DNA of 64,000 bases from Paludibacteraceae bacterium. GTDB taxonomy: Bacteria; Bacteroidota; Bacteroidia; Bacteroidales; Paludibacteraceae. Below the pieces are notes generated by a model that was not told the DNA's origin, searched no databases, and worked only from the letters and a program-made list of their open reading frames with translations. Of the stretch, positions 58,393-64,000 are shown piece by piece (positions within the stretch are counted from its first letter, which is position 1; the number at the start of each line of letters is the position of its first letter). The translations under genes were made by a program, and so were the position numbers. The stretch lies in contig JAFYSK010000046.1 of NCBI GenBank assembly GCA_017559385.1, forward strand, positions 37,453 through 101,452. Direction: 5' to 3'.

Positions 58393-59088
58393 ATGACTGT
58401 TCTTTACGAAGATAATCATATTATTGCTGTCAGCAAGACTTGCCACGAGATTGTTCAAGGTGATAAGACGGGCGATATGCCTCTCTCTGACCTAGTTAAG
58501 GCCTATATCAAGGATAAGTACAACAAACTTGGCGAAGTGTTCCTAGGAGTCACGCATCGTCTAGATCGTCCTACAACGGGCGTGGTTTTGTTTGCACGAA
58601 CCAGCAAGGCGCTTACTCGTTTGAACCAAATGTTTCAGTCACACGAAAAAATCCAAAAGACCTATTGGGCCATTGTTGAGACCGCTTCAGTGAATAAGTT
58701 GGCCAACATGACTGACCATGTGCGCCTCGAGAATTATCTCTGGCGCAATGAAAAGCAGAATAAGTCTTTTGTTGTCAAACCTGGAACTAAGGATGCAAAG
58801 AGAGCAGTGCTTACATATCGTATACTCACGCATTCTGATCGCTATACGCTACTAGAAATCAATCTTGAAACTGGGCGTCATCATCAGATTCGTTGTCAGT
58901 TGGCGGCTATAGGTTGTCCTATCAAGGGAGATTTGAAGTATGGTGCTAAGCGCAGTAATCCGGACGGAGGTATATCTCTTCATGCTCGCAAAATCGAGTT
59001 TATTCATCCAGTCAGCAAGCTGCCTATTTCCATCACAGCTCCCGTCCCCAACGACAACCTCTGGCATTCCCTCACCTCTAACCTATAG
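58393..59088 (+). CDS. RluA family pseudouridine synthase
   Basis: 231 residues. Catalytic motif HRLDRPTTGVVLFARTSKA with the nucleophilic Asp, plus ETGRHHQIRCQLAAIGCPIKGDLKYG. Lacks the N-terminal S4 domain, as in the short RluA type. Modifies uridines in rRNA or tRNA; which site cannot be told. Last codons and the following spacer run into CTATAGCCAATAGCC repeats. Confidence 0.94.
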   Translation: MTVLYEDNHIIAVSKTCHEIVQGDKTGDMPLSDLVKAYIKDKYNKLGEVFLGVTHRLDRPTTGVVLFARTSKALTRLNQMFQSHEKIQKTYWAIVETASVNKLANMTDHVRLENYLWRNEKQNKSFVVKPGTKDAKRAVLTYRILTHSDRYTLLEINLETGRHHQIRCQLAAIGCPIKGDLKYGAKRSNPDGGISLHARKIEFIHPVSKLPISITAPVPNDNLWHSLTSNL

Positions 59089-59157
59089 CCAATAGCCTAT
59101 CGCCTATCGCCCATAAACTCTAAACCATATCGCAGCGTCCCCTAAACCATAGTTCCG
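59086..59157 (+). repeat. Repeat-filled spacer: TAGCC/CTATCGCC text, CGCAGCG, GTCCCCTAAAC linker
   Basis: ATAGCCAATAGCCTATCGCC, CTATCGCCCATAAAC, then CGCAGCG and GTCCCCTAAAC (one base from GTCCACTAAAC). Separates two convergent genes. The reverse complement resembles the insertion in the MATE gene at 18876. Confidence 0.75.
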
Positions 59158-59160
59158 CTG

Positions 59161-61116
59161 CTAATCCAACTTCTCATAAATAGAGTTTTTACTCTTATAT
59201 TCTGGTACGATTTGCTTCATCATTTGTACAGTAGGGAATATTTTTCCTTTTTGCGCCTCTTCTATCAAGTTCTGAATATCCACCGATACTATATTAAAAT
59301 CGTATTCTCTCACTTTAGCCATTAAGATTTTCTTATTCTTTGTCGGAATAGTTGTTTCTTTTTGGTTTAGCAGTTCTTCATACAATTTCTCTCCAGGTCT
59401 TAGTCCGGTGTAGGTGATTTTGATATCCTTCCCTGGTATCAGTCCGGCCAAGCGTATCATATTTTCTGCCAAATCGGCTATACGCACTGGTTGTCCCATA
59501 TCAAAGCAGAAGATCTCTCCGCCATCACCTAATGTAGCTGCTTCTAGAACTAGGCAGCTTGCCTCAGGAATGGTCATAAAATATCGTATGATATCCGGAT
59601 GAGTCACAGTCACTGGTCCACCTTCGGCTATTTGTTTCTTGAAGAATGGCACTACTGATCCATTGCTACCTAGCACATTGCCAAAGCGTGTGGTGATAAA
59701 CTTCGTACAGTTTTTGTTCGTCTTTTGTGCGTCTAAGAATAGCGATTGAACATATATTTCCGCTATTCGTTTAGATGCTCCCATCACATTAGTTGGGTTA
59801 ACAGCTTTGTCGGTTGACACCATCACAAATCTTTCCGCTTTGTATTTTATAGCACAATCAGCTACATTCTTTGTTCCTAGTACATTAGCTAGAATAGCTT
59901 GAGTAGGGAAGTCTTCCATCAGTGGTACATGTTTGTATGCTGCAGCATGGAATACTACATGTGGATGAAACTCTTCAAATATCTCTTCCATCATGTGTGC
60001 ATTGCGAACATCTGCTATTACGGGAACAAACTGCAATTCGGTGTATTTCCTCCTAAGATCTACTGTTAAATCGTGCAATGGTGATTCGGCCATTTCCACT
60101 AGTATGATCATCTGAGGCTTATGTTTAGCTACTTGGCGTACTATTTCGCTTCCGATACTGCCGGCTGCACCGGTTACCATCACGATATGGTTTTTCAGTA
60201 TGGCTTCTACATTCTCTGTATCTATATCTATCACGGGGCGTTCTAGTAGGTCTTCCACTTTGATGGATTCTATTCGACCAATCACCTCCTTGATATTGGT
60301 TTCACCATCCTTTTCTGAGTAATCAGTAAAATATGGAGTCGTCAATATTTGGATGCCATTGTTGATAAATATTGATAAATCTTTGATTGGATTGATCTCT
60401 TTCATCTTGATAGGCGAAACAATGACGCAGCTGATGCCTTTTTCTTTCATCTTCTCTATAAGGTCTTCATTCAGTTTATAGATATTCATGCCCAGCAGGT
60501 TATGATTGCTGTTGTCATTCTTGTCTGCTATAAAACCAACTGGCTTGTACTTGCTTTCCATATTCGATTGTAGCATCTTGGCTATTGACAGGCCGGCAGA
60601 TTTGGTTCCATAGATCAGTACTTTTTTTACATTATGGCTTTGGTGTGATACATATTCAAAAATTGTCTTGATAGTCACACGCCAACCAAATAGTAAGGTA
60701 ACACCCACAAATATATATATTAACAATACTGAGGTTAAGAAAGGAGCATTCTGATTATGAATAGCCACTTTGATGATCTGATTGATGATGATCAGTATCA
60801 TACCCGTTGAACCCACCGATAGGGCTGCCTTCATTGTGTCTATAAAGGTCGAATAGCGAAGGATACCTGCGTAGGTATGGAATATCCAAAAGAATATACA
60901 TTGAGTCACAACTACTGCTATCGCTTGTTCCCAAACTGGCAGTTTGGTACTCATATCGTAGCCTACGATACTTTCTCCTATATGAAAACTAATGATAAAA
61001 CTAATTAGTACGATCAGCAAATCCAACAGTAGCACGCCCCATCTAGGAAGATAATCTATATTCACCCAATGAGCAAAAATGTCGGATTTCTTTATTTCAA
61101 TTGCTTTTCTCTTCAT
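59161..61116 (-). CDS. CapD/PglF/WbpM-type UDP-sugar 4,6-dehydratase, membrane-bound
   Basis: 651 residues from Met at 61116 (MKRKAIEIKKSD; Met at 61146 also possible). N-terminal part with four membrane helices (about 20-140), a CoA_binding-type Rossmann domain (about 160-290, KVLIYGTKSAGLSIAKML), then the epimerase/dehydratase domain: cofactor GAAGSIGSEIVRQ (about 315), STDKAVNPTNVMGASKRIAE with the Met-Lys catalytic pair characteristic of this class, and TTRFGNVLGSNGSVVPFF. Acts on UDP-GlcNAc to start UDP-bacillosamine-, QuiNAc- or FucNAc-type amino sugars. Downstream of the DegT gene on the same strand. Confidence 0.94.
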   Translation of the reverse strand: MKRKAIEIKKSDIFAHWVNIDYLPRWGVLLLDLLIVLISFIISFHIGESIVGYDMSTKLPVWEQAIAVVVTQCIFFWIFHTYAGILRYSTFIDTMKAALSVGSTGMILIIINQIIKVAIHNQNAPFLTSVLLIYIFVGVTLLFGWRVTIKTIFEYVSHQSHNVKKVLIYGTKSAGLSIAKMLQSNMESKYKPVGFIADKNDNSNHNLLGMNIYKLNEDLIEKMKEKGISCVIVSPIKMKEINPIKDLSIFINNGIQILTTPYFTDYSEKDGETNIKEVIGRIESIKVEDLLERPVIDIDTENVEAILKNHIVMVTGAAGSIGSEIVRQVAKHKPQMIILVEMAESPLHDLTVDLRRKYTELQFVPVIADVRNAHMMEEIFEEFHPHVVFHAAAYKHVPLMEDFPTQAILANVLGTKNVADCAIKYKAERFVMVSTDKAVNPTNVMGASKRIAEIYVQSLFLDAQKTNKNCTKFITTRFGNVLGSNGSVVPFFKKQIAEGGPVTVTHPDIIRYFMTIPEASCLVLEAATLGDGGEIFCFDMGQPVRIADLAENMIRLAGLIPGKDIKITYTGLRPGEKLYEELLNQKETTIPTKNKKILMAKVREYDFNIVSVDIQNLIEEAQKGKIFPTVQMMKQIVPEYKSKNSIYEKLD

Positions 61117-61164
61117 AGCATTTATTGTTGTATATATCTGTTTCAACCGTTCCTATTTCCTCGC

Positions 61165-61259
61165 CCCTCGCCTTATCGCCCAATAGCCAATAGCCTATAG
61201 CGGCTTTGCCGCGTCCGATAGCCCGAAGGGCGTCCGATAGGTGCTCTGCGCCGTCCTAT
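61165..61259 (+). repeat. Array of three micro-hairpins with GTCCGATA linkers
   Basis: CCTTATCGCCCAATAGCCAA text, then GCGGC-TTT-GCCGC (61200-61212), GTCCGATA, GCCC-GAA-GGGC (61221-61231), GTCCGATAG, GGTGC-TCT-GCGCC (61240-61252, one T-G pair), GTCCTATA. It lies between the two amino-sugar genes and runs up to the DegT stop codon. The best example of the family. Confidence 0.85.
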
Positions 61260-62515
61260 AACTCCATCGCCTCTTTTATCGTCTCCACGATGTATCGTAC
61301 GTCCTCATCACTCACATATGGACCAGCAGGTAAGCACATACCTACTTTAAAAATATCCTCACTCACGCCGTTGACATAGGCAGGTGCATTCTTATATACA
61401 GGCTGTTTGTGCATTGGTTTCCATACGGGGCGAGCTTCCACCTTGGCTGCTAGCATGTATACACGCAAAGCCTCTACATTGTCATTTGGCTGACAGTCTG
61501 TGGTGGCAGAGTCAACGGCATGGATCACACCTGCAGCACCGCCTACGGCGCTTGTGATCACCTCTTTATAGGCATTCTCTTGCCCCTTGATACGAAGCGA
61601 TGGATCCAATTCAATGGTACACAACCAGTAGTTTGAATCGTAGTCTAACGATGGCGCCTTGTGTACGGTTATGCCCTCTACATCAGCCAGCAGTTTCTCG
61701 TACAAAGCTTGTACATGCTTGTGGTGTGCGATATGGTCATTGACTATGGCCATCTGTCCACGACCTATTCCTGCGCAGATATTAGACATGCGGTAGTTAT
61801 ATCCCACTTCTTCGTGTTGATAGTATGGATATGCTTCTCGTGCTTGGGTGGCGTACCACATGATTTTCTCTTTGTCTTCGGCTGTTTGGCAGAGTAGGGC
61901 TCCACCACCCGAGGTGGTAATCATTTTGTTGCCGTTAAACGATAATACACCAAAGCGGCCGAAGGTGCCTAGCATCTGGCCTTTGTAACGCGAACCAAAT
62001 CCTTCGGCAGCATCTTCTACTACAGGAATATCGTATTTCTTTGCTATGGCCATAATACGGTCGCAATTGTATGGCATGCCGTATAGTGCTACGGGTACAA
62101 TGGCCTTGGGTTTCTTACCTGTCTTGGCGATGCGATCTTCTATGGCTTGCTCCAGCAAGTCTGCATCCATATTCCATGTGTCTTTCTCCGAGTCGATGAA
62201 CACGGGTGTTGCATCTAGATAGGTAATAGGGTGGGAGGATGCGCAGAAGGTAAATGACTGTACGCATACCTCGTCACCAGGTCCTACGCCACATGCTAGT
62301 AGTCCTAGGTGTACAGCAGCTGTACCTGCAGATAGAGCTACTGCTTCGTTTTTACCTCCATGAAACTCCTTTAGTTGGGCTTCAAAGGCGTTTACATTAG
62401 GACCTAATGGCACTACCCAATTGGTGTCGAATGCTTCTTGGATATATTTTTGTTCCAGTCCTGCGTCTGACATATGTGCCAAACATAGGTATATCATTTT
62501 TCTGTCTTGATTCAT
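61256..62515 (-). CDS. DegT/DnrJ/EryC1/StrS family sugar aminotransferase
   Basis: 419 residues from Met at 62515; the frame extends to 62602 but the promoter at 62561 lies inside that extension. PLP enzyme adding an amino group to a 4-keto (or 3-keto) nucleotide sugar. Motifs: YIQEAFDTNWVVPLGPNVNAFE, ALSAGTAAVHLGLLACGVGPGDEVCVQ, VEDAAEGFG and the PLP Lys in VLSFNGNKMITTSGGGAL. Paired with the CapD-type dehydratase, which would supply the 4-keto substrate, as PglE with PglF. Confidence 0.94.
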   Translation of the reverse strand: MNQDRKMIYLCLAHMSDAGLEQKYIQEAFDTNWVVPLGPNVNAFEAQLKEFHGGKNEAVALSAGTAAVHLGLLACGVGPGDEVCVQSFTFCASSHPITYLDATPVFIDSEKDTWNMDADLLEQAIEDRIAKTGKKPKAIVPVALYGMPYNCDRIMAIAKKYDIPVVEDAAEGFGSRYKGQMLGTFGRFGVLSFNGNKMITTSGGGALLCQTAEDKEKIMWYATQAREAYPYYQHEEVGYNYRMSNICAGIGRGQMAIVNDHIAHHKHVQALYEKLLADVEGITVHKAPSLDYDSNYWLCTIELDPSLRIKGQENAYKEVITSAVGGAAGVIHAVDSATTDCQPNDNVEALRVYMLAAKVEARPVWKPMHKQPVYKNAPAYVNGVSEDIFKVGMCLPAGPYVSDEDVRYIVETIKEAMEL

Positions 62516-62560
62516 ACTTATTTCCTTATTTTTTATAAGACTATTCTTCAGAATAGCCCA

Positions 62561-62591
62561 CAAAGGTACAACAAAAAATGCACATACGCAA
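62561..62591 (-). promoter_or_regulatory. Promoter of the aminotransferase-dehydratase operon
   Basis: Minus strand: TTGCGTATGTGCATTTTTTG upstream of TACCTTTG (62561-62568); spacer 19 bp. The TTGCGTATGTGCAT part is shared with the promoters at 10519 and 18179. Confidence 0.75.
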
Positions 62592-62602
62592 GCAACGAAC
62601 AC

Positions 62603-63178
62603 TTTTTTATAAGAAAATAATAGATTTCAATCTATTTCATCCGATATGCAGCACTCGCTCAAGCTTGCTTGAAAGCAAAGTGCTGGATAGTGGAAGAATA
62701 AGGTGTCAGCCGATTTTTTGAAAAAAATTGTGATATATTACGGGGGCCCCACGAACTTCGTGAGTGAGTGGAGAGAGCGGAGGCATTGATCGCTTTTAAC
62801 TTGCCAAGCGAGTTCTGTGCGCGTCAATTGCCGAACGCGAGAGTATGGGCTGCATTGAGCGAACGTAACTACGAGATGAAGAAGCTCCTGAATGGAGCTT
62901 TGATAGTGAGCGCCTGACATAACTCCTATGGCGGGACTCAAGCGAACGGGAGAACAAAAAGGCTTTATATGTATGGTTTTGTGTGGGCTATAAAGCCAAG
63001 GCAGATGTTCGAAGTACGACAAAAGCACGAAGTGTAGCAAAAAAAATGCCCAATTGAGCATTTTTTAACAATTAATAGGTTGGCTATCTCTCGCCTTATC
63101 GCTTTCTTGTCGCTCTTGAATGTTAAATTGAGCGTAGAATAGTCTATGTTATTGATAATTAAATTGTCTATAGTGTTG
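62603..63178. other. 576-bp spacer with hairpins and repeats, no convincing gene
   Basis: Holds CAGCACT...AGTGCTG (62648-62685) enclosing TCAAGC-TT-GCTTGA, CACGAA-C-TTCGTG (62750-62762), AAGCTCC-TGAAT-GGAGCTT (about 62882-62900), and GGCTTTAT...ATAAAGCC (62960-62997), then a terminator. Text such as GTGAGTGAG, GAGCGAACG and GCGAACGGGAG resembles the repeat copies at 8561 and 10308. Two short minus-strand frames here have no family features. Could be a structured RNA or a pile of decayed repeats. Confidence 0.5.
63039..63068. terminator. Bidirectional terminator hairpin
   Basis: AAAAAATGC (63041-63049) and GCATTTTTT (63058-63066), loop CCAATTGA. Works for transcripts from either side: the HD gene on the minus strand or any RNA from the spacer. 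Confidence 0.85.
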
Positions 63179-63787
63179 TTAATTAGCTTCAAAAAGCCGC
63201 TCACAAATCTCTCTCATCAGCTTTTTGTCGTCTATAATTTCTCTCAGTTTTGTTAGCCCCTCTACATTGCGCTTCGAGTTGAGCCATAGGCGCATATAGC
63301 CGCCTTCGGCGTATTTCTCCAGCATATGTTCGTATGCCCGACTAAAGTGCCATTCGAAGTCGGCATTAGGATTCTGCTTCATACCAAACTGCAATGTACG
63401 TCTGAGTATCGTTTCTGGGTCGATATGCCTGTCGGCTTCTGCTACGATGGCGCCATAGATGGTTCGTGGCGCGTTTTTGCTGCTGGCACGATGATCTTCC
63501 ACTGCATCACGCATAATTTCCCGTTGTTCGTCGGTGAAGAACTGTGGCAATATGGGATCAGTCATCAATATCTCACCCGAATGGATATGATGCAGCTCTC
63601 GATTGACCTCTAATCCCAAATCATGGTATGCAGCAATAGTATATGCCATATCTAGATCCGCCCCATGTTCTTTGGCGAGCACCAAGCTCTCATGGATCAC
63701 GCTCTCGGCATGATCTCGTTGGTGTCCTTTGTCAAATGCCGCATAGCGTGGCAGTATATGTTGTTCGATGTATTCGTGCAGTGTCAT
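63179..63787 (-). CDS. HD domain protein
   Basis: 202 residues from Met14 (MTLHEYIEQHILPRYAAFD); a Met at 63826 is in frame but would overlap the kinase gene by 14 bp. HD metal-dependent phosphohydrolase motif: HQRDHAESVIHES, then AAYHDLGL with the His-Asp pair, and later DHRAS and EADR. Likely hydrolyses a phosphorylated small molecule; substrate unknown. Downstream of the kinase on the same strand. Confidence 0.88.
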   Translation of the reverse strand: MTLHEYIEQHILPRYAAFDKGHQRDHAESVIHESLVLAKEHGADLDMAYTIAAYHDLGLEVNRELHHIHSGEILMTDPILPQFFTDEQREIMRDAVEDHRASSKNAPRTIYGAIVAEADRHIDPETILRRTLQFGMKQNPNADFEWHFSRAYEHMLEKYAEGGYMRLWLNSKRNVEGLTKLREIIDDKKLMREICERLFEAN

Positions 63788-63812
63788 TATTTCATATAAT
63801 GGTTCTGATTTT

Positions 63813-64000
63813 CTATCGGAAGACAATAGAGAAAACGGTTCCCTTTTCGTCGCTGCGAACGAGGTGGATGGTGCCGTTGTGTTGGCGCATCATTTGGCGA
63901 GAGAGACTGAGGCCTATGCCTGAGCCTTCGGGTTTGGTAGAGAAGAACGGAATGAAGATTTGTTTTTGACTTTCAGGAGTGATGGCCAAACCGTTGTTGG
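63813..64000 (-). CDS. Sensor histidine kinase, C-terminal end (5' truncated by window edge)
   Basis: About 62 codons up to the stop at 63813-63815. Reads NNGLAITPESQKQIFIPFFSTKPEGSGIGLSLSRQMM, then QHNGTIHLVRSDEKGTVFSIVF. These are the F box (FIPFFSTK) and G2 box (GSGIGLSLSRQ) of the HATPase_c domain. The rest lies beyond 64000, so the signal sensed and its partner regulator are not visible. Confidence 0.92.
   Translation of the reverse strand, partial: NNGLAITPESQKQIFIPFFSTKPEGSGIGLSLSRQMMRQHNGTIHLVRSDEKGTVFSIVFR

Noticed and set aside
62516-62602. Longer N-terminus for the DegT aminotransferase
   Set aside because: It covers the promoter -7 box at 62561-62568; the family N-terminus begins after 62515.
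62738-63061. 107-codon frame on the minus strand in the long spacer
   Set aside because: Covers hairpins and the repeat text, has no plausible start context or motif; explained better as non-coding.

Overview
The window looks like chromosomal DNA of a gut- or rumen-type member of the Bacteroidales. Many genes carry the Bacteroidetes promoter (a TTTG or TTGC element, 19-20 bp, then TAnnTTTG), Shine-Dalgarno sequences are mostly absent, and the gene content is typical of the order: BspA-like LRR protein, DUF3109, DUF4293, DUF721, Wzi-like capsule protein, reverse rubrerythrin, cupin-ManA fusion, bactofilin and a SusA-like GH13 enzyme. No phage, insertion sequence, CRISPR array, tRNA or rRNA gene was recognised. 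The left edge cuts gyrA and the right edge cuts a sensor histidine kinase.

Layout. 1-12.3 kb (+): end of gyrA, TPR protein, ruvX, def, mntP, DUF3109, cinA, LRR surface protein, AspT/YidE-type transporter, second TPR protein. 12.4-18.1 kb: a lipid/aldehyde island with two SDRs, an aldehyde dehydrogenase, a TetR regulator and a long-chain acyl-CoA synthetase; the same operator-like palindrome sits in two of its promoters at identical spacing. 18.2-19.5 kb: MATE pump. 19.6-34.6 kb (-): pgi, gpsA, lysS, S41 protease, coaD, IMPACT protein, glyA, cupin-ManA, S8 protease, rlmD and a 975-residue amidase-like secreted protein. 34.9-40.3 kb (+): cdd, LptF/G permease, ribBA, a Trp/Tyr/His-rich secreted protein, reverse rubrerythrin. 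40.4-42.6 kb (-): GH13 enzyme and the RNase P RNA gene. 42.8-54.5 kb (+): bactofilin, DUF1015, Skp/OmpH-like chaperone, sugar transferase, Wzi-like protein, glycosyltransferase, small membrane protein, dxr, rseP, sugar N-acetyltransferase, DUF4293, rlmN. 54.5-57.0 kb (-): methyltransferase, DUF721, LysM glucosaminidase. 57.1-59.1 kb (+): Ntn-type amidohydrolase and pseudouridine synthase. 59.2-64.0 kb (-): CapD/PglF-type dehydratase, DegT aminotransferase, HD protein, histidine kinase end.

The genes are mainly housekeeping (topology, translation and rRNA modification, isoprenoid, riboflavin, CoA and one-carbon metabolism) plus envelope and surface-glycan assembly. The sugar transferase, Wzi-like protein, GT2, acetyltransferase, CapD-type dehydratase and DegT aminotransferase would together fit making and exporting a surface polysaccharide or glycan carrying amino sugars.

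The most unusual signal is not a gene. A family of short, variable repeats fills many intergenic spacers: micro-hairpins with a 4-5 bp stem and 3-nt loop, whose stems differ from copy to copy but remain complementary, joined by short linkers such as GTCCACTAAAC, GTCCGATA or TGTAGATC and by low-complexity text such as TTTAAAGT, CTATCGCC and CCATACAC. The same elements also appear in frame inside conserved enzymes (CinA twice, aldehyde dehydrogenase, MATE pump, S8 protease, possibly RlmN), where they look like protein insertions. Separate arrays with 10- or 11-bp periods occur near the TetR-controlled genes.
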